Shown here: piece by piece, positions 14,814 to 23,365 of the stretch
How the letters are laid out: each line of letters starts with the position of its first letter
Numbering within the stretch: the stretch's first letter is position 1
DNA from: JAFAZJ01 sp050183765
Lineage (GTDB): Bacteria; Pseudomonadota; Alphaproteobacteria; Reyranellales; Reyranellaceae
Reading direction: 5' to 3'
Length of the DNA: 64,000 nucleotides
Assembly (NCBI GenBank): GCA_050183765.1
Contig: JBFXAZ010000010.1
Coordinates: 13,267 to 77,266, forward strand
Notes under the pieces: generated by a model
The model's input: only the letters and a program-made list of their open reading frames with translations
Told to the model about the DNA's origin: nothing
Database searches by the model: none
Made by a program: the position numbers and the translations under genes

Positions 14814-15490
14814 CACTCGAAGCGCGCGCCGTCGTAGTTGATGAAGGAGCCGTTGTCGGCCGGCGTCAGCCCCTCGATCACCTTTGTCATGCCGGCGATG
14901 CTGACCGGCGGCGTGACCGGCGCCGCGGCACCGCCCATGTCGGTCGACACCCAGCCGGGATGCAGCACGACGCAGGTCAGGCCGCGTCCTTTGGTGTCGG
15001 TGGCGAGGCTCTTCCATTCCATGTTCAGCGCCGCCTTGCTGGCGCGATAGGCGTAGCGGCCGCCCTCGCGGTTCAGCCCGATGCTGCCCAGCCGGCTGGA
15101 GATCGCCACCATCGCCTTGCGCTGCGAGGCCGCGACGTGGTCGAGGAAGGCCTCGGCCAGCTTCAGCGGCGCGAGCGCGTTGATGCGGAAGGTCTCGAGC
15201 CAGACATCGGCATCGATGCTGCCCAGCTCGACCGCCTCGCGCCCGGCAACGCCGGCATTGGCCAGCAGCACGTCGATCGCCTCGCCCTTCAGGCTCTGCG
15301 CCAGCTTCGCCGTCGCGGCGAAATCGCCGACGTCGAGCCGGTGCCGCACCACGTCGCCCTTCACCGCATTCAGCGCCGCCGCTTGCGGATCGCGCGCGCA
15401 AGCGTGCACCCGCCAGCCGGCGGCGGCGTAGTGCTTGACGAACTCGATGCCGAGGCCGCGACTGGCACCGGTGAGCAGGATGGTCGGCAT
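14810..15490 (-). CDS. Short-chain dehydrogenase/reductase
   Basis: A 226-residue classical SDR with the nucleotide-binding TGASRGLG (7-14), NAGV (78-81), the catalytic Ser near 131, and Y148-x3-K152. It oxidises or reduces an alcohol/ketone with NAD(P). The short length and NREGG-x-YAYRASKAA segment resemble CsgA/carbonyl-reductase-like members. It is the first gene of a three-gene run with the HAD and secreted hydrolase downstream. Confidence 0.88.
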   Translation of the reverse strand: MPTILLTGASRGLGIEFVKHYAAAGWRVHACARDPQAAALNAVKGDVVRHRLDVGDFAATAKLAQSLKGEAIDVLLANAGVAGREAVELGSIDADVWLETFRINALAPLKLAEAFLDHVAASQRKAMVAISSRLGSIGLNREGGRYAYRASKAALNMEWKSLATDTKGRGLTCVVLHPGWVSTDMGGAAAPVTPPVSIAGMTKVIEGLTPADNGSFINYDGARFEW

Positions 15491-15579
15491 GAGACTCTCG
15501 CTGGACGATGGGCGGCGCAGTCCAGCACGAGCCCGCGCGGCGCGTCGAGCCTAGAGTGTGCCGCGGACAGGTTTGGCTT

Positions 15580-15648
15580 CTGTCATCCCGAGCGCAGCGA
15601 GGGATCCAGGGAAGCCGCCTAGATCCCTCGCTGCGCTCGGGATGACAG
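15580..15648. repeat. Family 2 palindromic repeat (GTCATCCCGAGCGCAGCGAGGGATC)
   Basis: A 69-base hairpin-forming inverted repeat. Arms of about 25 bases start CTGTCATCCCGAGCGCAGC and are nearly perfectly complementary, and the loop reads CAGGGAAGCCGCCTA. It lies between the SDR start and the DUF1330 stop. It belongs with the copies at 24190, 52559, 63707 and 63871. Confidence 0.9.
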
Positions 15649-15675
15649 TCCCGATTCAACGTGCCCGAACATTGC

Positions 15676-16101
15676 CTAGTCTTTGCCGGCGGGCGGCGTG
15701 GGCCGGCTGTAGGTCTCGCGGGTCGCGATGATCGTGTGCGCCGCGCAGCCATTGACGCGCTCGACGTTGGCTCGCGCGTATTCGGGCGAAACCATCATGT
15801 CGATGAACGCCTTGCGCGAGGGATAGCGCACCAGCGCGACGTAGTCCCAGCGGTTGGCGTCGGGCACGCCCAGCGCCACGGCCTCCGCCGTTCCGGTCCA
15901 GGTGATGGTGCCGCCGCGCGCCTTGATCAGCTTGATGGCCAGCGCGCTGTAGCGGAGATAGGCGTCCCAGCCGCTGCCGTTGCCGTCCAGCGAGCGTTCG
16001 CGGAAGCGCATCAGGTTGAGCATCACCACCGGCGCGTTGTCGGGCAGGGCCGCCAGCGCGTCGCGGTTCAGGTCGTCGATCGAGTCCGGCGCCGTCGTCA
16101 T
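15676..16101 (-). CDS. DUF1330-family protein
   Basis: A 141-residue protein with the ferredoxin-like DUF1330/EthD-type pattern: VVMLNLMRFRE, then YLRYSALAIKLIKARGG, WDYVALVRYPSRKAFIDM and a terminal TIIATRETY. Function of the family is not settled. Its start ATG overlaps the stop of the TetR gene by four bases (16098-16101), so the two are coupled, with the regulator translated first. The pair diverges from an EamA transporter. Confidence 0.8.
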   Translation of the reverse strand: MTTAPDSIDDLNRDALAALPDNAPVVMLNLMRFRERSLDGNGSGWDAYLRYSALAIKLIKARGGTITWTGTAEAVALGVPDANRWDYVALVRYPSRKAFIDMMVSPEYARANVERVNGCAAHTIIATRETYSRPTPPAGKD

Positions 16102-16748
16102 GTGGGTTCCGCCTTCCGTCGCGGCCGCCTGGCCGCCGGCCGCTTCGTTCGTCTACCGCCGCCCGGCGGATCGAGCAGGCGCAGCGCCGGCCGGGCGATG
16201 CTTTCCAGGCTCGCGCGGTCGGCCCGCGTGCGCGCCAGCACGCGGATGCCCAGCAGCACGCCCAGCAGGTGGCCGGCGGTCTCCTCTGCATCGAGGTCGC
16301 GCGCGATCGAACCGGCCTCCTGGCCGCGCAGGATGGCGCGGCGGAAGAAGGCGCGGATCTCGTCGAGATAGCCGGCGACGACCTTGCCGAGATCGGCATC
16401 GTGCGGCGCCACGTCGAGCGCGGAGTTCACCAGCAGGCAGCCCTTGCGCTGGCGATCCGACAGCGAGCGCTCGATGATCTCGGCCAGGAAGGCGGCGATC
16501 GCCTCCCTGCCCTGGCCGCTCGCCTCCAGCCGCGCGATGCGCGCGCGCGAGGAGCGGTCGGCGTAGCGTTCGAGCGCCCGGGCGAACAGCGCGCGCTTGT
16601 CGCCGAAGGCGTTGTAGAGGCTGGCGCCGCCGATGCCCATGTCGTGCGCGAGGTCGCGCACCGAGGTCGCCTCGTACCCCTGGCACCAGAACCGCTCGAT
16701 CGCCGCATCCACGGCGCGCGTCTCGTCGAAGCTCTTCAGTCGGCCCAT
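16098..16748 (-). CDS. TetR-family transcriptional regulator
   Basis: A 216-residue regulator. Residues 1-50 form the TetR HTH, with SVRDLAHDMGIGGASLYNAFGDKRALF in pieces typical of the recognition helix, and the rest is a helical ligand-binding domain ending in a basic tail. The segment GCLLVNSALDVAPHD is typical of the TetR C-terminal subfamily near oxidoreductases. The ATG at 16746-16748 is used. It is coupled to the DUF1330 gene and diverges from an EamA gene, whose start region holds a perfect palindrome (16804-16824) that may be its operator. Confidence 0.88.
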   Translation of the reverse strand: MGRLKSFDETRAVDAAIERFWCQGYEATSVRDLAHDMGIGGASLYNAFGDKRALFARALERYADRSSRARIARLEASGQGREAIAAFLAEIIERSLSDRQRKGCLLVNSALDVAPHDADLGKVVAGYLDEIRAFFRRAILRGQEAGSIARDLDAEETAGHLLGVLLGIRVLARTRADRASLESIARPALRLLDPPGGGRRTKRPAARRPRRKAEPT

Positions 16749-16803
16749 GCGTCCCTCAAACCACTTTTCTGGAGCACGCGCTACAAAATACTTCGTGGCC
16801 CGG

Positions 16804-16824
16804 CCGGCGCATGCTATGCGCCGG
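16804..16824. promoter_or_regulatory. Perfect 21-base inverted repeat at the EamA start
   Basis: CCGGCGCAT-GCT-ATGCGCCGG has nine-base arms and a three-base centre. It covers a possible ATG at 16816 and ends three bases before the ATG at 16828. It could be an operator for the divergent TetR regulator, or an mRNA hairpin that hides the ribosome site. Confidence 0.5.
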
Positions 16825-16827
16825 ACG

Positions 16828-17772
16828 ATGGCGTTGGCGGGCGAGGATGCGGAGCGTACCCGGCGAGAGCGCTGGGGGCTCCTGTCCGGTGCCGCCATGG
16901 CGCTGGGCGCCTCGCTGTCGTTCGCCGCGGCGCGCGCCGGGATCAACGGCGGGCTGGGCGCCTTCGACCTGATCTTCGCGCGCTTCATCGTCGCCGGCGC
17001 GATCATGCTGCCGCCGCTGCTGCTGTGGGGCCTGCGCGGCTTCGCCGGTATCGGCGCGCGGCGCGCCCTGATCCTGACCGCGCTGGGCGGCGTGCCGTTC
17101 GCGCTGCTGCAGACCGGCGGCTACGCGTTTGCGCCGCTCGCCCATGGCGCCGTCATCGCGCCCTCGACGGTCACCATCGTCGCCACCGCCGGCGCCGCGC
17201 TCTTCCTGCGCGAGCGGCTGGGCCGCGCCCACCTCGCCGGCGGCGCCGTCGTGCTGGCCGGCATCGGCCTGATCGGCTGGGACGGCATCGCGCACGCCGC
17301 CGAAAGCGGCGCGCTGACATGGCTGGGCGACCTGCTGTTCTTCACCTCCAGCCTGCTGTGGGCCAGCTTCACGCTGCTGATCCGGCACTGGCGGCTGTCG
17401 GCGATCCGCGTGACGGCGGTGGTCGCGGTGCTCTCGGTGGTGGTCTCGACGCCGGCCTATCTGCTGGTGATGGGCACCGCCCACCTCGCCGCCCTGCCGC
17501 TCGGCGTTCTCGCGTTCCAGGGCCTGATCCAGGGCGGCCTGCAGGGCGTGATCACCATGATTGCCTACGGCCAGGCGGTGGTCTGGCTCGGCGTCAGCCG
17601 CGCCGTCCTGTTCCCCGCGATCGTGCCGGCGGTATCGGTCCTGGTCGGCATCCCGATCGTCGGCGAGATCCCCGGCGTGCTGCAGATCGCCGGCCTCGGG
17701 CTGGTGACCGTCGGGTTGCTGACGACCACGGGCGTGCTGGGCCGCCTCGTCGCGCGCGGCCGCACGCCCTGA
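16828..17772 (+). CDS. EamA/DMT-superfamily transporter
   Basis: A 314-residue membrane protein with about ten hydrophobic segments in two EamA repeats, including APLAHGAVIAPSTVTIVAT and VVWLGVSRAVLFPAIVP. It probably exports a metabolite; the substrate is unknown. An ATG at 16816 is an alternative start, and neither has a strong ribosome site. It diverges from tetR-DUF1330, which suggests that the regulator controls it. It converges on the CoA-transferase gene with 10 bases between stops. Confidence 0.85.
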   Translation: MALAGEDAERTRRERWGLLSGAAMALGASLSFAAARAGINGGLGAFDLIFARFIVAGAIMLPPLLLWGLRGFAGIGARRALILTALGGVPFALLQTGGYAFAPLAHGAVIAPSTVTIVATAGAALFLRERLGRAHLAGGAVVLAGIGLIGWDGIAHAAESGALTWLGDLLFFTSSLLWASFTLLIRHWRLSAIRVTAVVAVLSVVVSTPAYLLVMGTAHLAALPLGVLAFQGLIQGGLQGVITMIAYGQAVVWLGVSRAVLFPAIVPAVSVLVGIPIVGEIPGVLQIAGLGLVTVGLLTTTGVLGRLVARGRTP

Positions 17773-17782
17773 GACGCGGCGC

Positions 17783-18991
17783 CTACTCGGCGGCCTTGGC
17801 CACCGGCGCCGGCGGGAAGACCGCCTTGGACTGGAACAGCGCGTCGATGTCGCCCTGGCCGTAGCCGAAATCGCGCAGGATCTCGGCGCCGTTCTCGCCG
17901 ACATGCGGCGCGTAGTTCAGCCTCGGCTCCGTGTCGCGCGCCGGCGGCAGGCCGGGGATCTGCGCGAAGGGCAGGCGCTTGGTGCCGGGCTGCTCGACCC
18001 AGTCGACCGCGCCCACCGCCTTCACGTGCGGATGCTCGAGATAGTCGGCGTAGTTGTTGACCCGCTCGCAGAACACTTCCTGCGCCTGCAAGAGCTCGAT
18101 CCACTCCGCGGTCTTCTTGGCCGGCATCGCCTCGTTGAGCGCCTTCATGATCTTGGGCGTGCCGCGGATGCGGTCCTCGTGCGTCTGCAGGGTCGGGTCG
18201 TCGGCGATGTCCTGCCGGCCGACCAGCTCGAAGAGCTTGCGGAAATGGTGCGGGCGCATGGCGCTGAGCACGATGTGGCCGTCGGCGGTCTTGAAGGTGC
18301 CGGCCGGCATGTAGAGCGGCGGCGGCGTGCCGTTGCTCCAGACGTATTCCATCAGCTTGGCGCCCTGGTAGGCGGCGGCGGCCTGCATCAGCGACAGGTC
18401 GAGGTAGGTGCCTTCGCCGAAGCGCATCTGGCGCATCAGCGCCGGCGACAGCGCGTTGAAGACGTAGAGGCCTGTCGTGACGTCGACCGCGATCATGCCC
18501 TGGCGATGCGGCCAGCCCTCGGCGGTGCGGTTCATCACCATCATGCCGCTGAAGGCCTGGATCAGGCCGTCGACCGTGGGCCGCTTGTTGTTCGGGCCGG
18601 TCTGGCCGAAGCCCGAGACCGAGGCGTAGATCACGTTGGGATTGATCGCCTTGACGTCGTCGTAGCTGAGGCCCAGCCGCTTGATCACGCCGGGCCGGAA
18701 GCTCTCGATGACGATGTTGGCCCTGGCGGCGATCCTCTTCACCACCTCGAGCCCCTTGGGCGATTTCAGGTCGATGGCGATCGAGCGCTTGCCGCGGTTG
18801 AAGGCGATCGAATGGGCGCAGTGATCGCCCTGGATCTCGCCCAGCCCGCGGCCCCAGTCGCCCTCCGGCGGCTCGATCTTCACCACGTCGGCGCCGTGCT
18901 GGGCCAGCAGCATGGTGCTGTGCGGCCCCGCCACGCCCTGCGTGAGGTCGAGCACGAGGATGCCCTCGAAAGCCTTGTGCTGGCTGGTCAT
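17783..18991 (-). CDS. Class III CoA-transferase (CaiB/BaiF), solitary copy
   Basis: A 402-residue family III CoA-transferase. Visible are the CoA-binding start GILVLDLTQGVAGPHSTMLLA in pieces, the segment ADVVKIEPPEGD, NRGKRSIAIDLK, and the presumed catalytic Asp D141 in PTVDGLIQAFSG. Members move CoA between carboxylic acids (formyl/oxalate, carnitine, succinyl donors) or racemise 2-methylacyl-CoAs. The substrate is unknown. ATG 18989-18991 has AGGACGG upstream. It is more distant from the three tandem copies at 27659-31301 than those are from each other. Confidence 0.9.
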   Translation of the reverse strand: MTSQHKAFEGILVLDLTQGVAGPHSTMLLAQHGADVVKIEPPEGDWGRGLGEIQGDHCAHSIAFNRGKRSIAIDLKSPKGLEVVKRIAARANIVIESFRPGVIKRLGLSYDDVKAINPNVIYASVSGFGQTGPNNKRPTVDGLIQAFSGMMVMNRTAEGWPHRQGMIAVDVTTGLYVFNALSPALMRQMRFGEGTYLDLSLMQAAAAYQGAKLMEYVWSNGTPPPLYMPAGTFKTADGHIVLSAMRPHHFRKLFELVGRQDIADDPTLQTHEDRIRGTPKIMKALNEAMPAKKTAEWIELLQAQEVFCERVNNYADYLEHPHVKAVGAVDWVEQPGTKRLPFAQIPGLPPARDTEPRLNYAPHVGENGAEILRDFGYGQGDIDALFQSKAVFPPAPVAKAAE

Positions 18992-19170
18992 GTCCGTCCT
19001 GTGGTCACGCGTTTCCCTGACGCGAAATTCTGTCATCGCACCGCACGAGGCAAGCGATTCCCGGGCGGCGCGCGGGCATGGCGGTCATGCGGCGCATCTT
19101 TGCACGCCGCCGCCACCGCGCCACCACGATGTCGCGGTATCCATCGGCGTCCGGGCATGGGAGCCATGGC

Positions 19171-19404
19171 ATGAAAAACCTCCTGCTGACCATCACCCAG
19201 CTTGCCGGCGGCGCCTTCGTGCTCGCCGGCATCCTCGCCTTCGTCAACCTGTCGACCGGCTGGCGTCTGGGCCTGAAGGGCGCGGCAGTGCCCGCCGATC
19301 CGGTGTTCGGGATATTCATGATTTCGCTCGGCGGTCTCGTGCTGGGCCTGCTGTGGCTCTTCTCGCGCCGCAAGCCGGCGGCCGGGCCGGAAGGCCGACC
19401 TTAG
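19171..19404 (+). CDS. Small membrane protein of unknown function
   Basis: A 77-residue protein with two hydrophobic helices (about residues 4-24 and 47-65) joined by a short loop and ending in a basic and Pro/Gly-rich tail. The start ATG 19171 has GGGAG a few bases upstream. The frame is also open upstream, but that stretch lacks hydrophobic character. No family recognised. Its stop overlaps the end of the converging L,D-transpeptidase-like gene by four bases. Confidence 0.7.
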   Translation: MKNLLLTITQLAGGAFVLAGILAFVNLSTGWRLGLKGAAVPADPVFGIFMISLGGLVLGLLWLFSRRKPAAGPEGRP

Positions 19405-19931
19405 GCCATCGCCGTGACGCGCAGCCGCGCGTCGGGGCCGACGGTCGCCAGCAAGCGCACCAGATCGGGCGAGGCGATGGCGACGCATCCCTCGGTCGGG
19501 CCGTAATCCGGCCGCGCCACGTGCAGGAAGATCGCGCTGCCGGCGCCGGGCACGACCGGGCCGTCGTTGTAGCCGAGCTCGACCACGAGGTCGTACAGCG
19601 CGTCGTCGCGCCATAGCCGTTCATGCCGTGCCGGGTGCGGCAGCACGACCGGCCGATTGTAATCGGCCGATGCCGGGTCGTCGCACCAGCCATCCCCGGG
19701 CGTGATCGCCCGCGTGACCAAGCCTCGGGTCGTCGGCATCTCGAGCCGGTCGGCGCGGTACCACAGCCGGCGCAGCGCGAAGCTGCCCAGCGGCGTCGCA
19801 CCATCGCCCTCGCGCTTGTCGGCGCGCACGCCGGCGCGGCCCAGGGCGCAGGGCACCAGCAAGGAGCCGCAGCGCATCACGCCGCGGCCGGGGCGGCGGG
19901 GCTCGGCGAGAACCTCGATCAGGTCGTCCAT
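19401..19931 (-). CDS. L,D-transpeptidase (YkuD)-family protein without signal peptide
   Basis: A 176-residue protein with the YkuD catalytic pattern H137-x-ARPDYGPTEGC149V: an upstream His, then Gly-Cys with Thr/Glu where Ser is usual. YkuD enzymes make 3-3 cross-links in peptidoglycan or attach lipoproteins and normally act outside the membrane. This one has no signal peptide or membrane segment. It belongs to the short cytosol-predicted subgroup starting with a SLLVPCALGRAGV-like strand. It may be exported by another route or have a different role. Confidence 0.8.
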   Translation of the reverse strand: MDDLIEVLAEPRRPGRGVMRCGSLLVPCALGRAGVRADKREGDGATPLGSFALRRLWYRADRLEMPTTRGLVTRAITPGDGWCDDPASADYNRPVVLPHPARHERLWRDDALYDLVVELGYNDGPVVPGAGSAIFLHVARPDYGPTEGCVAIASPDLVRLLATVGPDARLRVTAMA

Positions 19932-19974
19932 GGCGTGCTAAGGCTGGCGGGCATTTCGTCTTGCGGGGAAAACC

Positions 19975-20676
19975 ATGGCTTTCGTTCTTCCGCCGCCACC
20001 GACGGTCGGCGTTCCGGTGCACGGAACGTCCGACCTGTTCCCGGTGCGGCGCATCTACTGCGTCGGGCGCAACTACGCGGCACATGCCCGCGAGATGGGC
20101 GGCGACCCGGACCGCGAGCCGCCGTTCTTCTTCGCCAAGCCGACCGATGCCATCGTCGTCGCCCCCGACGTAAACAATCCGGTGAAAGTTCCCTTCCCGC
20201 CAGTGACCAAGAATCTTCACCACGAGATGGAAATGGTGGTGGCGATCGGCAAGGCCGGCGCCGATGTGCCGGTGGACAAGGCGCTGGACTACGCCTGGGG
20301 CTACGCCGCCGGCCTCGACATGACCCGCCGCGACATCCAGAACGCCGCCCGCGACAAGGGCCGGCCCTGGGACATGGGCAAGGGCTTCGACAACTCCGCG
20401 CCGATCGGCGAGATCTACCCCGCCGCGCGGATCGGCCATCCCGACAAGGGCGAGATCAGGCTCGACGTCTCGGGCAAGGTCAAACAGCACGCCAATCTCG
20501 ACGCGCTGATCTGGACCGTCGCCGAGACGATCTCCTATCTGTCGGGGCTTGTGACTCTCGGTGTGGGCGACCTGATCTACAGCGGCACGCCCGAGGGCGT
20601 CGGCCCGGTGGTCAGGGGCGACACGCTGATCGGCCATGTCGAGCGCTGCGGCTCGGTGGCCATCACCTACGTCTGA
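19975..20676 (+). CDS. Fumarylacetoacetate hydrolase (FAH)-family protein
   Basis: A 233-residue single-domain FAH-fold protein: RIYCVGRNYAAHA near the start, the first acidic metal ligands in HHEMEMVVAIG (E-x-E), a later Asp in GLDMTRRDIQ, and SGTPEGVGPVV near the end. Relatives hydrolyse fumarylpyruvate or acylpyruvates in gentisate and other aromatic pathways. The size fits fumarylpyruvate/acylpyruvate hydrolase rather than the two-domain fumarylacetoacetase. No aromatic-ring genes are adjacent. It converges on and overlaps the Crp/Fnr gene by 14 bases. Confidence 0.88.
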   Translation: MAFVLPPPPTVGVPVHGTSDLFPVRRIYCVGRNYAAHAREMGGDPDREPPFFFAKPTDAIVVAPDVNNPVKVPFPPVTKNLHHEMEMVVAIGKAGADVPVDKALDYAWGYAAGLDMTRRDIQNAARDKGRPWDMGKGFDNSAPIGEIYPAARIGHPDKGEIRLDVSGKVKQHANLDALIWTVAETISYLSGLVTLGVGDLIYSGTPEGVGPVVRGDTLIGHVERCGSVAITYV

Positions 20677-21229
20677 GGCGTGGTCCCGGGGCGGCGCGTC
20701 GCCGCGCGATCTCGCGGTAGAGCGCCTCGGGGCTCGTGCCGATCTCGTCCGCCACGGTCTTCCATTCACCCCGCGCCGGCATGTGACCGTCGCGCGCTGC
20801 TATCCACGCATCGAGTCGGGCGGCGACGGTGCGCAACGACAGGATCTCGGCACGCGAGCGGCTCGCCTGAACCTCGCGCGCGAGGTGGCCGACAACGGCC
20901 ATCGCGAAGTCCGGGTCCGAGGCAATGCGCGCGCGGACCGACGACCTGCGAACGGCCAGGCTGCGGACCGGCGTCGTGGCGACGGCATCGCAGTGATAGC
21001 GGTCGGAAACCATCGATGCCTCGGCGACGATCGCGCCCGGCCCGGTGCGCTGCAGGACGAGCGCCGAGCCGCCGGCCTGGTGGCGCACGAGCTGAACGCG
21101 ACCCTCGACAAGAAGGTGCAGCACGGCGACTCGATCGCCCTGGTGGAAGAGGTGCTCACCGGCGGCATAGCGCCGTTCGGCCGGGGCCAGGCGCTTGAGG
21201 GCCTCGACGAGCGACATGATAGCCATCAT
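20663..21229 (-). CDS. Crp/Fnr-family transcriptional regulator
   Basis: A 188-residue regulator. The N-terminal half is a cyclic-nucleotide-binding-like beta barrel (AAGEHLFHQGD, then LLVEGRVQLVRH and AEASMVSDRYHCDAVATT), and the C-terminal half a winged helix with TVADEIGTSPEALYREIARR as recognition region. No N-terminal Cys cluster is present, so it is not an oxygen-sensing FNR. The start is one of three close ATGs (21229, 21226, 21217). It diverges from a Spy-like periplasmic protein, a possible target. Confidence 0.82.
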   Translation of the reverse strand: MMAIMSLVEALKRLAPAERRYAAGEHLFHQGDRVAVLHLLVEGRVQLVRHQAGGSALVLQRTGPGAIVAEASMVSDRYHCDAVATTPVRSLAVRRSSVRARIASDPDFAMAVVGHLAREVQASRSRAEILSLRTVAARLDAWIAARDGHMPARGEWKTVADEIGTSPEALYREIARRRAAPGPRLRRR

Positions 21230-21289
21230 GTCGCCGGCCGATCCGTTCTGGCAAGGTCCGGCATCAACGATCACGTCCGGAGCCCGCCC

Positions 21290-21874
21290 GTGAGACTCTT
21301 GCCGATAGCGTCGGTCCTGCTGAGCATCGCCACGGTGGCGCAGGCCCAGCACGGCCACGTGCCGCCCTCGCCTTACGCGGGCCAGGAGCGCAGGGCCATC
21401 AAAGGCCTGTCGCAGGACGACATCGCGGAGCTGCGGCGCGGCGGCGGCTGGGGCCTTGCCAAGGCGGCCGAGCTGAACGGCATGCCGGGGCCCCTCCATC
21501 TCCTGGAGCTGAAAGACGAGATCGCGCTGTCAGCCGGGCAGGTGACGGCGATCGGTGCGATCGTCGAGCGGATGCGCGCCGATGCCATCGCCGAAGGCGG
21601 GCGCCTGATCGCGCGCGAGCGGACGCTCGAGCAGGCGTTTCAGGCCCGCTCGGTCACCGAGGAAAGCCTGCGCCGCATGCTGGACGAGATCGCCGCGAGC
21701 CGCTCGGCGCTGCGCTACATCCACCTGGTGGCGCACCTGCAGGTGTCGGCCCTGCTGAAGCCGGATCAGATCGCGCGCTACAATGCGCTGCGCGGCTACA
21801 CGGGCAACCCGTGCGCGACCGTGCCGCCGGGCCACGATCCAGCCCTGTGGCGCGAGCACAACGGCTGCGGCTAG
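21290..21874 (+). CDS. Periplasmic Spy/CpxP-like protein
   Basis: A 194-residue protein with a signal peptide (RLLPIASVLLSIATVAQA) from GTG 21290. The mature part is helical with two LTxxQ-like positions: ALSAGQVTAIGAIV and LLKPDQIARY. This resembles the Spy/CpxP family of periplasmic chaperones and metal or stress sensors. A Cys-containing tail ends HNGCG. It diverges from the Crp/Fnr regulator and converges on the guanine-deaminase gene with a four-base overlap. Confidence 0.7.
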   Translation: MRLLPIASVLLSIATVAQAQHGHVPPSPYAGQERRAIKGLSQDDIAELRRGGGWGLAKAAELNGMPGPLHLLELKDEIALSAGQVTAIGAIVERMRADAIAEGGRLIARERTLEQAFQARSVTEESLRRMLDEIAASRSALRYIHLVAHLQVSALLKPDQIARYNALRGYTGNPCATVPPGHDPALWREHNGCG

Positions 21875-22344
21875 TAGGCCACCTTGTCCGGCTTGGCCTG
21901 CCAGGCCGCGAACACCGCCCGGCCCTCCGCGGAGGGCAGGTGCTTGAAGGGGATGGCGCGCGCGGCGATCGGCTTGGTGAACTCGCGATAGATGTGGTCG
22001 TCGTCGAAGCCGATGGCGGCGGCATCGTCGCGGGTGTTGGCGTAGACCACGCGATCCAGCCGCGCCCAGTAGATCGCGCCCAGGCACATCGGGCACGGCT
22101 CGCAGCTGGTGTACAGCGTGCAGCCGGCGAGGCTGAAGGTCTGCAGCGCCGCGCAGGCGGCGCGGATGGCGCTGACCTCGGCGTGGCCGGTGGGATCGTT
22201 GGCCGAGGTCACCTGGTTGAAGCCCTCGGCGATCACCGTGCCGTCACGCACGACGAGGGCGCCGAACGGCCCGCCGAAGCCCGCCTCCATGCGCCGCCGC
22301 GACAGATCGATCGCGGCGCGCAGGAATGTCTCGTCGTCGCTCAC
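21871..22344 (-). CDS. guaD: Guanine deaminase-like nucleoside/base deaminase
   Basis: A 157-residue cytidine-deaminase-fold protein with the zinc site H54-x-E56 and PC84-x2-C87 (CEPCPMC). The segment GGPFGALVVRDG, the motif NDPTGHAEV and GAIYWARLDRVVYA resemble bacterial GuaD, which deaminates guanine to xanthine, more than tRNA-specific TadA. Start GTG 22344 overlaps the stop of the upstream metallopeptidase by four bases, so it is translationally coupled. No xanthine dehydrogenase genes lie close. Confidence 0.8.
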   Translation of the reverse strand: MSDDETFLRAAIDLSRRRMEAGFGGPFGALVVRDGTVIAEGFNQVTSANDPTGHAEVSAIRAACAALQTFSLAGCTLYTSCEPCPMCLGAIYWARLDRVVYANTRDDAAAIGFDDDHIYREFTKPIAARAIPFKHLPSAEGRAVFAAWQAKPDKVAY

Positions 22345-23297
22345 AGCTCGCGCGCCGTGAAGGTGTCGCAGTCGCGCAGCCGGCCGTTTTCCAGGCCGCG
22401 CCTGAGCCAGCGCTGGCGCTGTGCGGCGCTGCCGTGGGTGAACGACTCCGGATGCACCACGCCGCGCGCCTGGCGCTGCAAGGTGTCGTCGCCGATCGCC
22501 GCCGCTGCCGTCAGCGCCTCGTCGACGTCGCCGGGCTCGAGCATGGCGCGCTTGCGGTTGGCGTGGAAGGCCCAGACGCCGGCGAAGCAATCGGCCTGCA
22601 GCTCGACGCGCACCTGCAGCGCATTGGCCTCGTTCTGGCTGATCATGCGCTTGCGCTCGGCGACCTTGCCGAGGATGCCGAGCAGGCGCTGGATGTGGTG
22701 GCCGACCTCGTGGCCGATGACATAGGCCTGTGCGAAATCGCCCGGCGCGTGGAAGCGGGACTTCAGCATCTCGTAGAAACTGAGGTCGATGTAGACCTTC
22801 TGGTCGCCCGGGCAATAGAACGGTCCCGAGGCGGCGGAGGCGGAACCGCAGGCGGAGTTCACCTGGCCGGTGAAGAGCACCAGGCGCGGCTCGACATACT
22901 GGTGATTGACCTGCGCCGGCAGCTGCTCGCGCCAGACCTCCTCGGTGCTGCCCAGCACGCGGGCGACGAAGCGGCGCATCTCGTCGTCGCGCCCGCCGCG
23001 CTGGGTCTGCTGACCCGGCTGCGCCTGGCGCGGCTGCTGGTATTCACGCGGCGGCGCCTGGGTCGAGCCGCCGCCCAGCAGCGCCGACGGATCGACGCCG
23101 AGGAACAGCGCAGCGGCGACCACCACGACCACGCCGAGCACACTCATGCCGCCGCCGCCGATCGGCAGGTTGAAGCCGCCGCCGCCGCCGCCGAAGCCGC
23201 CGCCGCCGAATCCGCCGCCAAAGCCGCCAGGCTGGGCAGGACCGTCGTCGCGGCGATCCTCCACATTGTCGCTTTCCGGGGTGTCGTCGAGGCGCAT
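22341..23297 (-). CDS. YpfJ-family neutral zinc metallopeptidase, membrane-anchored
   Basis: A 318-residue protein with a Gly-rich N-terminus (about residues 24-50), one membrane helix at 52-67, and the zinc-peptidase motif HEVGHH (196-201), followed by the downstream ELQADCFAG segment that carries the third ligand. This is the YpfJ/neutral zinc metallopeptidase family, whose substrates are not well known. The catalytic part should face the periplasm. It starts 69 bases from the diverging exonuclease III gene. Confidence 0.9.
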   Translation of the reverse strand: MRLDDTPESDNVEDRRDDGPAQPGGFGGGFGGGGFGGGGGGFNLPIGGGGMSVLGVVVVVAAALFLGVDPSALLGGGSTQAPPREYQQPRQAQPGQQTQRGGRDDEMRRFVARVLGSTEEVWREQLPAQVNHQYVEPRLVLFTGQVNSACGSASAASGPFYCPGDQKVYIDLSFYEMLKSRFHAPGDFAQAYVIGHEVGHHIQRLLGILGKVAERKRMISQNEANALQVRVELQADCFAGVWAFHANRKRAMLEPGDVDEALTAAAAIGDDTLQRQARGVVHPESFTHGSAAQRQRWLRRGLENGRLRDCDTFTAREL

Positions 23298-23365
23298 GGC
23301 ATGCTCCGGCGGTAGGCGGTCAGTATATAGGAAGACGCAACGCTCGGCGCTAATCTCCGGATCCC

